A stretch of DNA of 64,000 nt, taken from the NCBI GenBank assembly GCA_020442425.1, contig JAGRKB010000010.1:1-64000 (forward strand), in the 5' to 3' direction. Position 1 is the stretch's first letter. Every line of letters begins with the position of its first letter. The stretch comes from Alphaproteobacteria bacterium. Its GTDB lineage: Bacteria; Pseudomonadota; Alphaproteobacteria; Micavibrionales; Micavibrionaceae. Below are positions 51,260-59,252 of this stretch, piece after piece. The notes under the pieces are model-generated. The model saw only the letters and a list, made by a program, of their open reading frames with translations, had not been told where the DNA came from and ran no database searches. The position numbers and the translations under genes were made by a program.

Positions 51260-54200
51260 ATGAACCGAATCTGGCGTCATCTGTCATCTGTCATGACAAT
51301 TGCGTTACTGACTTCTACGGCCACAACCAGCCTTGCTGTGGCCGAGGCGATTGCTGCTGATTTGAGAGTCAACGTTCGCGGCAACGACCACGAAGACTAC
51401 ACGCGCCTGGTTTTTGAAGGCGCAACAGCCACTCCTGAATACGAAATCAAGCAAGAAACTATTCAAGGAAAACAAACGGCAAAAATTTTGTTTATGGAAG
51501 CCGTAAGTCTGGATATCAGTTCTCCTCCTCCGGAATCGCTACCGCGTATCACGGGCTATAATGTTGGTCGCCAGAGCGTCACGATCGATTATGAAGACGG
51601 CATTAAGCTCAGCCATTTTACGCTGGGGAAAAAGCTGATTCTGGATTTTAAAGGTGCTGCGAAAACAAAACCGAAAGTCACAGCAAAAACTGAGGCGATT
51701 GAATCCAAACATCCTGTGAAAGAAGCCGTAAAAGAAATAAAAAAAGAGGAAGAGGCTCCGACAGAACTGACAAAAGCAATTGCTTCTGATAAGCCCGAGA
51801 AAAAAGAACACGTCGAGTCATCCGAAAAAGAAAAAAACGTTAGCGAACAAGTCGAAAAAATTGAAAAAGAAGTTTCGACAAATGACGCTTTGCAAAAACA
51901 TGTCGTAGTTGATGACGGTAAGCCAAACACCGCACCGCATGCGGAAGAGAAAAAGTCCCCTCCGGAGATCAAGCTTGTTCCACATTCGATTAATGTTGCA
52001 GGCACAACAGCGTTTGCCTTGGCTGTCTTTGAGAAAGGCGAGGATTTGTGGTTCGTGATTGATAAACCGGACGTCGCCGTGCCCCCTCAATATGAAGGAC
52101 CGAACAGCGCAAAATTTGATGGTTTTAGAAGATTCACTACAGGCGATGCAACCGTCTTCAGAACAAAACGCCCGAAAGATTATACGTTAAGTGCAAAAGG
52201 GGGCGGTCTGGTCTGGGAAGTTAAGTTGACAGGCCCGACAGAAGGAAAATTTGAACCAGTACCAATTGGCCGCGAAGAAAAAGATATTGGTGGTGATGGC
52301 CCAAGCCTTGAATGGCCATCCTATACTCTGCACAGAACAACCAGAATAACAGATCCCGACACAGGCGAAACCATTTGGATTGGTCTGGTCAATAGCCCTC
52401 AAGACTTTTCAGGAAAGGCTCAACGCTTTGCCGAAATGGAATCCTTGACCTCGGTGATCGGATTAGCCGTCCTATCAAAAGTGGATGATTTAACCGTACT
52501 GGCCGTTGACAACAAAGCGATCATAACCCGCCCCGAAGGTTTGGCCCTTTCCATGAAGAAAGATTTGCTGCCCTATAAAAGCAAAGAGAGAGAGGAAGAC
52601 GGGGACGGGAACAAAGATGGCGGCGGACGTGTCTTTAATTTCGAAGAATGGTTGGGTGGAGATTCAATGGATGATCTCTATGAAAACCAAAGGCTGATCC
52701 TCTCTGGATTACAAGAACAAACAGAGTTGAAAAAGTCAGAAGGGATGTTGTTTTTAGGACGCATGATGCTCTCTCATGGGTTCGCTCCGGAAGCCAAAGG
52801 GTTCTTTGATCTGGCAGAAGTCTATACACCGGAACTTTCAAACAACACAGAATATAAGGCTTTGCGCGGAGCGTCAGAAATGATGTCCGGGCATTTTACC
52901 CCAGCATTCCAGAATTTGAACAATCCAATTCTGGATAAAATTGATGAGGTTAGAATATGGAAGGCCGCCGCCCTCTCCGGACTGGATGATTGGCAACAAG
53001 CCGCCAAAACACTTCCAGAAAATTTGGAATTGATAAACACATACCCGAACGCCATTTTCTATCCGATAGCTTTGCGCACGGCAGAAATTGCGCTAAGGGA
53101 AGGGAACCGCCGCAAGGCCGAAAAAATTCTCGAGATGATCGATGAGCGCAAAAAAGATGGCGAGTCAATGGCTTTGGCTTATGCCTCATCTTTCCAATAT
53201 CTCAATGGAGAATTGGATCGTCAAAAAGGAGATATCGAAAGCGCAAAGATACATTGGTCGGAATTGGAAACGGGAAAAGATGATCTCTACCGCGCCAAAT
53301 CCCGCCTCGCAATGGCGACGCTGCGCTACGGAGAAAAAGAAATAACAATTGATAAAGCCATCGATTCCCTCGAAGGCCTAAGATACGCGTGGCGCGGAGA
53401 TGAGCTGGAGACATCGATCAATTACAATCTAGGGAAACTTTATTTGGAAAAAGGGGAGCCTGTAAAAGCCTTGGGTCTGATGCGCATGGCCAGCAGCTTG
53501 ATTCCGAATTCCGAAATGGGAAAAACGATTAATCAAGTGATGCATGCGACCTTCCGTGATTTGTATATGACCGACAAAATTCAGGATTTGTCCCCTCTGG
53601 AAGCTCTGACCATGTATGATGAATTCGCAGAGCTTGTCCCTGAAGGCGCAGAAGGAGATCGTCTGGCACGTCAATTGGCAGAACGTCTTGCCGATGTAGA
53701 TTTACTACCGCGCGCTATCAATCTTCTCAAAAATCAGGTTGATAATCGCCTCTCGGGATTGGAGGGAGGAACAGTTGCTATTCGTCTTGCTTCGATGCAA
53801 GTTTTGGATAACAAAGCCGTAGATGCTTTGACGTCCCTCGAAAAGGCCACAGAGTTTTTAAAAGATATCCCAACAGAAGAGGCAGAACCAAAACGCCGCC
53901 AGATTGCCCTTCTTAAAGCCAAAGCCTATTCCTTGATGAATAAGCCTCAAGAAAGTTTTGCGGCGCTCAACGTCCTCTCTCAGGATGAAGATGTTTTGCG
54001 CCTTAGAGCCGATATCGCTTGGAAATCAAAAAGATGGCAAGAGGCGGCAGACTCGTTGGAGCAATTGGTAGCCCGTCAGGAAATCTCTCTAACCCGCCCG
54101 CTAACAGAAGTTCAGGCAAAACTGGTCATGGACTGGGCCGTTGCTCTCTATCTGGCTGATAACCGCTATGTGCTGGCAAATTTAAGAGAACGGTTTTCAA

Positions 54201-54499
54201 CCCTGATGGGACAAACGTCACGCGCCCGCGAATTCGAAGTCATTACGCGCCCCAGACAAAATATTCTGCTGGCAGATAGGGATACAATCAAAGGCATCAT
54301 CGGAGAAACCGATATGTTCCGAGACTTCCTTGATAGCTTGAAAGAAGATTTAACCGGCCCCGTGACAAATAAGGAGACTAATAAGGCAACAAACAAGACA
54401 GCAGGCTCATCGCCTTCGTCTAAAACGCCGACAAACCTGCCCGAGTCTCTAAAAGAGACTCCTCCACAAATTCAGATTGATGAAGTATTAGCCGATTAA
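51260..54499 (+). CDS. Large secreted TPR-like protein in the motility cluster
   Basis: The preferred start ATG 51260 gives 1079 residues with a signal peptide (HLSSVMTIALLTSTATTSLA, cleavage about residue 34); an ATG at 51170 would add 30 residues encoded across a terminator-like stem. The mature protein begins with an AMIN-like beta region (ADLRVNVRGNDHEDYTRLVF), a Lys/Glu-rich linker (about 150-250), a beta-rich segment and a long C-terminal helical repeat part with TPR-like pairs (LFLGRMMLSHGFAPEAKGFF; LRLRADIAWKSKRWQEAADS). Similar long TPR proteins follow flagellar genes in alphaproteobacteria; the function is unknown. Confidence 0.7.
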   Translation: MNRIWRHLSSVMTIALLTSTATTSLAVAEAIAADLRVNVRGNDHEDYTRLVFEGATATPEYEIKQETIQGKQTAKILFMEAVSLDISSPPPESLPRITGYNVGRQSVTIDYEDGIKLSHFTLGKKLILDFKGAAKTKPKVTAKTEAIESKHPVKEAVKEIKKEEEAPTELTKAIASDKPEKKEHVESSEKEKNVSEQVEKIEKEVSTNDALQKHVVVDDGKPNTAPHAEEKKSPPEIKLVPHSINVAGTTAFALAVFEKGEDLWFVIDKPDVAVPPQYEGPNSAKFDGFRRFTTGDATVFRTKRPKDYTLSAKGGGLVWEVKLTGPTEGKFEPVPIGREEKDIGGDGPSLEWPSYTLHRTTRITDPDTGETIWIGLVNSPQDFSGKAQRFAEMESLTSVIGLAVLSKVDDLTVLAVDNKAIITRPEGLALSMKKDLLPYKSKEREEDGDGNKDGGGRVFNFEEWLGGDSMDDLYENQRLILSGLQEQTELKKSEGMLFLGRMMLSHGFAPEAKGFFDLAEVYTPELSNNTEYKALRGASEMMSGHFTPAFQNLNNPILDKIDEVRIWKAAALSGLDDWQQAAKTLPENLELINTYPNAIFYPIALRTAEIALREGNRRKAEKILEMIDERKKDGESMALAYASSFQYLNGELDRQKGDIESAKIHWSELETGKDDLYRAKSRLAMATLRYGEKEITIDKAIDSLEGLRYAWRGDELETSINYNLGKLYLEKGEPVKALGLMRMASSLIPNSEMGKTINQVMHATFRDLYMTDKIQDLSPLEALTMYDEFAELVPEGAEGDRLARQLAERLADVDLLPRAINLLKNQVDNRLSGLEGGTVAIRLASMQVLDNKAVDALTSLEKATEFLKDIPTEEAEPKRRQIALLKAKAYSLMNKPQESFAALNVLSQDEDVLRLRADIAWKSKRWQEAADSLEQLVARQEISLTRPLTEVQAKLVMDWAVALYLADNRYVLANLRERFSTLMGQTSRAREFEVITRPRQNILLADRDTIKGIIGETDMFRDFLDSLKEDLTGPVTNKETNKATNKTAGSSPSSKTPTNLPESLKETPPQIQIDEVLAD

Positions 54500-54527
54500 A
54501 CGGGACTACTGATTAAACGGGACTACT
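54494..54527. repeat. 17-bp tandem duplication over two convergent stop codons
   Basis: GATTAAACGGGACTACT occurs at 54494-54510 and again at 54511-54527. The first copy holds the stop of the TPR gene (54497-54499), the second the stop of fliP on the other strand (54523-54525). Confidence 0.9.
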
Positions 54528-55380
54528 GGCCGACTGGCGGCGCGTCAATAATTCCTGTCGGAAGAGTTCCGGTCAGATTATTGGCATCCATGGTAAAGCT
54601 CTTGATCAAAGAGCCACACACCAGATTCCATCCGTCAGCCAGAACAAAGAACACGATCTTGAACGGCAGGGAAATAACAATCGGCGGCAACATCATCATC
54701 CCCATAGACATCAGGATCGAGGCCGTCACAATATCAATGACCAGAAACGGCAAGAACAACATAAAGCCGATCTCGAACGCGCGACGCAACTCCGAAATCA
54801 TAAAAGCAGGAATCACCACAGACAAAGAGACATCTTCTGCTTTCTCGACGGTTGGATTACCCGCCGCTTCCATAAACAGCTTCAAATCCTTTTCGCGGGC
54901 ATGTTTCAACATGAATTCTTTAAACGGGTCAGTGGCTTTATAAAAAGCATCCACTTCATCCATCTCTTCATTCATCAAGGGCTGAATCCCTTTTTCGTAC
55001 GACTGCTGGAAAACCGGAGCCATAATAAAAAATGTCAAAAACAAGGCGAGCGAAATCAAAACCGTGTTGGGTGGTGATTGTTGCAATCCGATAGCAGAGC
55101 GCAGGAACGATAACACCACAACTATACGGGTAAAGGATGTCATCATAATCAGAATAGACGGCGCCAGAGACAAAACCGTCAGCAAGGCCATCATCTGGAT
55201 AATACGTCCAGAGACAGAACCGTCGGCCTCATTGTTCATATCAAGGCTGATGACCTGTGCAAAAGCAGGAAGGGTATATAAACCCGCGACCGCAAAACCG
55301 GTAAAAACCAGCAAAAATTTCAAAGAGAAAAACTGCGAGAAAAACTGCGAGAAAAACTGTGATAGAATTTTTTTATGCAT
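54523..55380 (-). CDS. fliP: Flagellar export gate protein FliP
   Basis: Core pore subunit of the export gate. The 285-residue product starts at ATG 55380, overlapping the fliO stop, and has a signal peptide (FLLVFTGFAVAGLYTLPAFA). Motifs: MMALLTVLSLAPSILIMMTS, FTRIVVVLSFLRSAIGLQQS, PNTVLISLALFLTFFIMAPV and LPFKIVFFVLADGWNLVCGS. The signal region holds three tandem SQFF units encoded by 12-bp repeats. Confidence 0.95.
   Translation of the reverse strand: MHKKILSQFFSQFFSQFFSLKFLLVFTGFAVAGLYTLPAFAQVISLDMNNEADGSVSGRIIQMMALLTVLSLAPSILIMMTSFTRIVVVLSFLRSAIGLQQSPPNTVLISLALFLTFFIMAPVFQQSYEKGIQPLMNEEMDEVDAFYKATDPFKEFMLKHAREKDLKLFMEAAGNPTVEKAEDVSLSVVIPAFMISELRRAFEIGFMLFLPFLVIDIVTASILMSMGMMMLPPIVISLPFKIVFFVLADGWNLVCGSLIKSFTMDANNLTGTLPTGIIDAPPVGQ
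55325..55360 (-). repeat. Three tandem 12-bp repeats in the fliP signal sequence
   Basis: Units start at 55325, 55337 and 55349 (plus-strand GAGAAAAACTGC, last base of the third differs) and encode SQFF three times. Unit length is a multiple of three, so copy number could change without a frameshift. Confidence 0.9.
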
Positions 55381-55666
55381 CGCGACCATCTGTTGTCTGG
55401 GGAGCGGTGAATCCGGCTTCGACAACAGTTTCGCCCGATTGCCCCAAAATAACAAGATGCTCGGTATCATCTCTCCTCAGAATAATTGCTTTTCGGCGTG
55501 GATCAAGCGGGAGAACTTCAACAATCTTCAACCGTCTTTTGGTCGCAGGCGTTAAAGGGATAGGCCCGTTCAATCCCAATTTTTTCAAAACAAGCCATAA
55601 TCCGCCCATTAAAGATATTACAAACAGCAACGCTAGCAAAAAGCGGACAATATCGAGTGATTCCAT
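55373..55666 (-). CDS. fliO: Flagellar biosynthesis protein FliO
   Basis: Small membrane protein that stabilises FliP during gate assembly. The 97-residue product has an N-terminal membrane helix (IVRFLLALLFVISLMGGLWL) and a cytoplasmic FliO domain (RRLKIVEVLPLDPRRKAIIL, RRDDTEHLVILGQSGE). It lies between the fhlB-like gene and fliP with 5 bases and an 8-base overlap respectively. Confidence 0.85.
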   Translation of the reverse strand: MESLDIVRFLLALLFVISLMGGLWLVLKKLGLNGPIPLTPATKRRLKIVEVLPLDPRRKAIILRRDDTEHLVILGQSGETVVEAGFTAPQTTDGRDA

Positions 55667-55671
55667 AGCAG

Positions 55672-56082
55672 TTAGTCTTCTTTCTCTGGGGAGGCATTCA
55701 CAGGTTGAGCCACAGGTTGAGCCAAGTCCGATGCATCAAACAAAGCGTCAAAGGGATTGGGCTGGTTATTAGCCTTATAAACATAGGACATAATTTCTGC
55801 GACAGCTAAAAACGCCTCGGAAGGAATTGGACTTTCAAGCTCGATTTTGGCAAGCATATCCGCCAAAGCGGCATCTTCACGAACTTTAACCCCATTGGCA
55901 AAAGCAAGCTGCAAAATCTGCTCGGCAATTTTTCCCCGTCCGGCCGCCGCAATTCTGGGGGAAAGGTCGCCCTCATCCCCGACGGTCAACGCTACAGCCG
56001 TCTGATTCTTTGGTTTTTTGCTGATATTTGAAGGGGTTATACCATTTTCATGAATATCAGTGCGGGTCGGCTCATCTGGCAT
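55672..56082 (-). CDS. Stand-alone FlhB C-terminal-type export switch protein
   Basis: The 136-residue product resembles the cytoplasmic domain of FlhB/EscU without the membrane part: AVALTVGDEGDLSPRIAAAG, GRGKIAEQILQLAFANGVKV, REDAALADMLAKIELESPIP, EAFLAVAEIMSYVYKANNQP. The NPTH autocleavage site is not seen. Such FhlB proteins can partly replace the FlhB C-terminus elsewhere. Full-length flhB is not in the window, although it often follows fliR. Start ATG 56082 lies inside the sigma-54 promoter of flgB. Confidence 0.8.
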   Translation of the reverse strand: MPDEPTRTDIHENGITPSNISKKPKNQTAVALTVGDEGDLSPRIAAAGRGKIAEQILQLAFANGVKVREDAALADMLAKIELESPIPSEAFLAVAEIMSYVYKANNQPNPFDALFDASDLAQPVAQPVNASPEKED

Positions 56083-56092
56083 GGTTCTCGCA
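56077..56092 (+). promoter_or_regulatory. Sigma-54 promoter of flgB-flgC-fliE
   Basis: TGGCATGGTTCTCGCA has GG and GC ten bases apart and is 51 bases before the flgB ATG. Its ATG (plus CAT at 56080-56082) is the start codon of the divergent fhlB-like gene, so the promoter overlaps a coding sequence. Confidence 0.85.
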
Positions 56093-56142
56093 AATCATTA
56101 AAGGAATTTATAGATCCACAAGTAAACATAAGGGTAAGGATC

Positions 56143-56562
56143 ATGACAATTGAAAATATCGGCCTTTTTCAGGCTATGAACGCAAAAATGAGATATTTGG
56201 CTCAACGCCAGTCCATTATTTCCCAGAATGTCGCAAATGCGGATACTCCGGGCTATGTTTCTCAGGATTTAAACAAAGTAGATTTCTCACGCATGGTTGA
56301 TCGTATCGGCGGATCAGGCAAGCGCCAGTCCGTGAGCCTTGAAGTTTCAAGCGCAGGACACCAGCTTCCGGATGGCCAGGCCGTCAATCCAAGAGAAGTA
56401 AAGAACAGAAAACCGTTCGAAGTCTCTCCTGACGGCAACGCGGTTATTTTGGAAGAGCAAATGATCCGCTCCAGCGAAACCCAAATGGATTACAACCTGA
56501 TGGTCAATCTATACCGAAACAACATCGATATGATGAAAACCGCATTGGGAACCAAAAAGTAA
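56143..56562 (+). CDS. flgB: Flagellar rod protein FlgB
   Basis: Proximal rod subunit. The 139-residue product from ATG 56143 (AAGGGTAAGGA upstream) starts MTIENIGLFQAMNAKMRYLA and has the rod motif QNVANADTPGYVSQDL; the C-terminus MDYNLMVNLYRNNIDMMKTA is typical. An upstream ATG at 56050 lies before the promoter and is rejected. Confidence 0.93.
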   Translation: MTIENIGLFQAMNAKMRYLAQRQSIISQNVANADTPGYVSQDLNKVDFSRMVDRIGGSGKRQSVSLEVSSAGHQLPDGQAVNPREVKNRKPFEVSPDGNAVILEEQMIRSSETQMDYNLMVNLYRNNIDMMKTALGTKK

Positions 56563-56586
56563 TAGGGAAGGAATGGGGATATAAAA

Positions 56587-57000
56587 ATGGCTGATTTATT
56601 AAACACAATGAAAATTTCCGGAGCAGGGATGCGCGTTCAAAGTGAACGTGTTCGCGTGATTGCTCAAAATATGGCCAACGCTGACACAGCGCCTAGCAAG
56701 CCGGGTGAACTACCATATACCAGAAAAACGATCACATTTAAAAACCAACTGGACCGTGAAGTCGGAGAAAAGCTGGTTCAAGTTGATAAAATCGAGCAAG
56801 ACACGTCCAAAGACTACGTCATGAAATATATGCCGGGTCATCCCGCCGCTGATGCAGACGGCTATGTTATGATGCCAAACGTCACAAGCCTCATAGAAAT
56901 GATGGATATGCGCGAGGCATCAAAATCATACGAAGCCAACTTGAATATGTACACACAAACGCGAGATATGGCATCGAAAACTATTGATATATTGAGATAA
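56587..57000 (+). CDS. flgC: Flagellar rod protein FlgC
   Basis: Proximal rod subunit, 137 residues. It begins LLNTMKISGAGMRVQSERVR with VIAQNMANADTAPSKPGELPY, contains YVMMPNVTSLIEMMDMREAS and ends ANLNMYTQTRDMASKTIDIL. It follows flgB by 24 bases. Confidence 0.95.
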   Translation: MADLLNTMKISGAGMRVQSERVRVIAQNMANADTAPSKPGELPYTRKTITFKNQLDREVGEKLVQVDKIEQDTSKDYVMKYMPGHPAADADGYVMMPNVTSLIEMMDMREASKSYEANLNMYTQTRDMASKTIDILR

Positions 57001-57078
57001 TAGTCTCATTTTAACCATTGATGTGGTAAAATAAACAAGCGTAAGAAGAAGTGTAACAAGGATCAAAAGAGGACAAAA

Positions 57079-57411
57079 ATGGCAGATATGATTTCCAATC
57101 CGGCAGCCGCAGCCAGTGCCTATGCCAATATGGCGAAAAATGCCTCCCTGTCCGACGGAGCCAGTGATGCTTCCTCGACATCTTCAGCTCCTAAAGCCTC
57201 CTTCGGAAACTTCCTGGAAGATAGCGTCCGCAGCTCGATTGATACATTGAAACAAGGCGAACGCGCGTCCGCAGCCGGTATCACAGGAACCATGGATCCG
57301 CTGGCAATTACGCAAGCTGTCACAGCCGCCAAAATGACGTTGGAAACCGTTTCCGCTGTCAGAGACGCAGCCATTGAAGCTTATAATAAAATTCAAAGCT
57401 CTGCGATTTAA
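57079..57411 (+). CDS. fliE: Flagellar hook-basal body protein FliE
   Basis: MS-ring/rod junction protein. The 110-residue product has a disordered N-terminus and the family C-terminus: FGNFLEDSVRSSIDTLKQGE, MDPLAITQAVTAAKMTLETV, RDAAIEAYNKIQ. The flgB-flgC-fliE order is canonical. Confidence 0.93.
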   Translation: MADMISNPAAAASAYANMAKNASLSDGASDASSTSSAPKASFGNFLEDSVRSSIDTLKQGERASAAGITGTMDPLAITQAVTAAKMTLETVSAVRDAAIEAYNKIQSSAI

Positions 57412-57488
57412 TCATTAAATCTGTATATTAAAAATGAGGCTCCACTTTCAGGTTTGCCTCGTCCGAGAATCGCGCCTACAATACCCCC

Positions 57489-57755
57489 ATGAATGAAGAA
57501 GAAGTCATCGAACTGGTTCGCGAATCGATTATGCTTAGCATTGAACTAAGCGCACCGGTCATGCTTGTTGGACTGGTCGTTGGAACGTTAATTGCCTTGG
57601 TTCAGGCACTAACACAGATTCAAGAAGTCACATTAGTCTTCGTCCCGAAGATTTTGGCGATATTCTTTGCAATTTTTCTTGGACTGCCAATGATGACTGT
57701 TTCATTGATCGAATTCATGAATTTCCTCGCTGACAGGATCATCGCAATCAAATAG
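57489..57755 (+). CDS. fliQ: Flagellar export gate protein FliQ
   Basis: Small gate subunit of 88 residues with two membrane helices (IELSAPVMLVGLVVGTLIAL; VFVPKILAIFFAIFLGLPMM) and the conserved QALTQIQEVTL between them. No ribosome site is visible before ATG 57489. It may be co-transcribed with fliE. Confidence 0.93.
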   Translation: MNEEEVIELVRESIMLSIELSAPVMLVGLVVGTLIALVQALTQIQEVTLVFVPKILAIFFAIFLGLPMMTVSLIEFMNFLADRIIAIK

Positions 57756-57782
57756 AAAGGCCCGAGGGGAAGTGCAAGCATC

Positions 57783-58556
57783 ATGGCCGAAGGCGATCTC
57801 CAGACATTCTTAACGACAGGTGTATTCGCATTTATGCTGACCTTTGTTCGCTTGGGTACGGTTTTGCTATTAATGCCTGGTATCGGAAACGCCTACGTCC
57901 CCGGAAATATCAAGCTCCATTTTGCTTTGGCTTTTTCATTTGTCCTCTTTCCGTTTATTCAGTCCAAAATCCCAAGTCCGCTTCCGGGAACTGTGATGCT
58001 CTTTACGTTAATTGTCATGGAATTTGTCATCGGTATGTTTATCGGAACAATTGCCCGAATTTTGCTCTCCGCACTGGATATAGCAGGGATGATAATCTCG
58101 ACCCAATCCTCGCTCGCCAATGCCCAGATTTTTAACCCGGCCTTCTCTGGTCAAGGATCAATCATTGGCGGTTTTATTACCTTGGCGGGAACATTGCTGA
58201 TCTTCGTAACCGATTTACATCAGCTAATTTTTTCAGCAATGATAAATTCCTATGATTTGTTTCCCATAGGAAAAGTTCCGGATATCAGTTCAATGGCAAG
58301 CCTCATGGTAAAGGAAACATCCTACGCCTTCATGATTGCCATTCAAATGACGGCTCCGTTTCTGGTTGTGGTAATGCTCTTATATATCGCAATGGGTATC
58401 ATGTCGAAATTAATGCCTCAAGTGCAGGTCTTTATGATCGCCCTTCCGATCCAGATTTGGTTGGCCTTGGTGCTGCTGGCTTTAACCGTATCGACAATGA
58501 TGCTGGCTTGGCTCACATGGTTCACCAACGGCATGTCGATCTTTATCCCGCAATAG
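57783..58556 (+). CDS. fliR: Flagellar export gate protein FliR
   Basis: Gate subunit of 257 residues with about six membrane helices. Motifs: FAFMLTFVRLGTVLLLMPGI, FVIGMFIGTIARILLSALDI, GMIISTQSSLANAQIFNPAF and IMSKLMPQVQVFMIALPIQI. Starts 28 bases after fliQ. flhB, which usually follows, is not downstream. Confidence 0.95.
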   Translation: MAEGDLQTFLTTGVFAFMLTFVRLGTVLLLMPGIGNAYVPGNIKLHFALAFSFVLFPFIQSKIPSPLPGTVMLFTLIVMEFVIGMFIGTIARILLSALDIAGMIISTQSSLANAQIFNPAFSGQGSIIGGFITLAGTLLIFVTDLHQLIFSAMINSYDLFPIGKVPDISSMASLMVKETSYAFMIAIQMTAPFLVVVMLLYIAMGIMSKLMPQVQVFMIALPIQIWLALVLLALTVSTMMLAWLTWFTNGMSIFIPQ

Positions 58557-58574
58557 CAAGACAGATCAAAAAAG

Positions 58575-58820
58575 CTACTGGAGAGAAGGGAAGGATCCTG
58601 ACGGATTTCTGTAAACGCATAGAGCGGCTTGACGCGCGGAGTCCTCATTACGCATTGCCAGCTCTGATAAAAAAGCCTCAAGAACGAAAGCTCTCACATT
58701 TTGTGGAATAGCTCCATCAAGGCAATATTGCCGAACACGACAATTGATAAGGTTCTGATCCCTTGAATCAAGAACATCATATAATCGGGAAGCATAATAT
58801 TCGGAACGCACACAACTCAT
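58575..58820 (-). CDS. Possible small protein of unknown function
   Basis: The 81-residue frame has amino-acid use that looks protein-like (GAIPQNVRAFVLEAFLSEL; NEDSARQAALCVYRN) and is preceded by AAAGGGG; this fits GTG 58811 better than ATG 58820. No family is recognised. It lies in a 400-base gap between convergent fliR and the rpsU terminator; the remainder of the gap shows nothing else. Confidence 0.4.
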   Translation of the reverse strand: MSCVRSEYYASRLYDVLDSRDQNLINCRVRQYCLDGAIPQNVRAFVLEAFLSELAMRNEDSARQAALCVYRNPSGSFPSLQ

Positions 58821-58859
58821 ACCCCTTTATTGTCATAAAATGGAAAAGATTGCAAATTA

Positions 58860-58892
58860 AAACCGCCAAAAGCTAAATAAGCAAGGCGGTTT
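58860..58892 (-). terminator. Rho-independent terminator of rpsU
   Basis: On the minus strand AAACCGCC and GGCGGTTT (plus 58860-58867 and 58885-58892) form an 8-bp stem with an inner GCT/AGC pair, followed by T-rich sequence. Confidence 0.8.
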
Positions 58893-58954
58893 CAACAAAA
58901 AGATAATCCGTTTAAAGTTAAAAACTTAAACTACAAGCGGAGAAAGGCTTATAA

Positions 58955-59161
58955 TTAGAAGCCTTGACGCTCACGACGCTTACGGTCCAGTTTGCGCCAA
59001 CGACGCACGGATTCAGCCTTTTCACGTTTCTTCTTCTCGGAAGGTTTTTCGAAGTCACGACGCATTTTCATTTCACGGAAAATACCTTCGCGCTGCATTT
59101 TTTTCTTCAACACACGCAGAGCTTGCTCAACGTTATTGTCACGTACTGATACAGTTACCAA
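58955..59161 (-). CDS. rpsU: 30S ribosomal protein S21
   Basis: Small-subunit ribosomal protein that affects Shine-Dalgarno recognition. The 68-residue product ([40 protein letters not shown]) is typical of the alphaproteobacterial form. The start is TTG 59161 behind AAGGGGTGAT, an unusual start for a ribosomal protein. It is followed by a terminator and preceded by a different minus-strand unit. Confidence 0.96.
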   Translation of the reverse strand: MVTVSVRDNNVEQALRVLKKKMQREGIFREMKMRRDFEKPSEKKKREKAESVRRWRKLDRKRRERQGF

Positions 59162-59252
59162 CTAAAATCACCCCTTTCCGGTCTAGAATAGGCGGACTTT
59201 GTACCATGTTGGGGAATCAATGCAAGCAAAAAAACAGAAAAAAGCACAATAA

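Noticed and set aside
56050-56142. Upstream extension of flgB
   Set aside because: It includes the sigma-54 promoter and ribosome site; the family starts at 56143.
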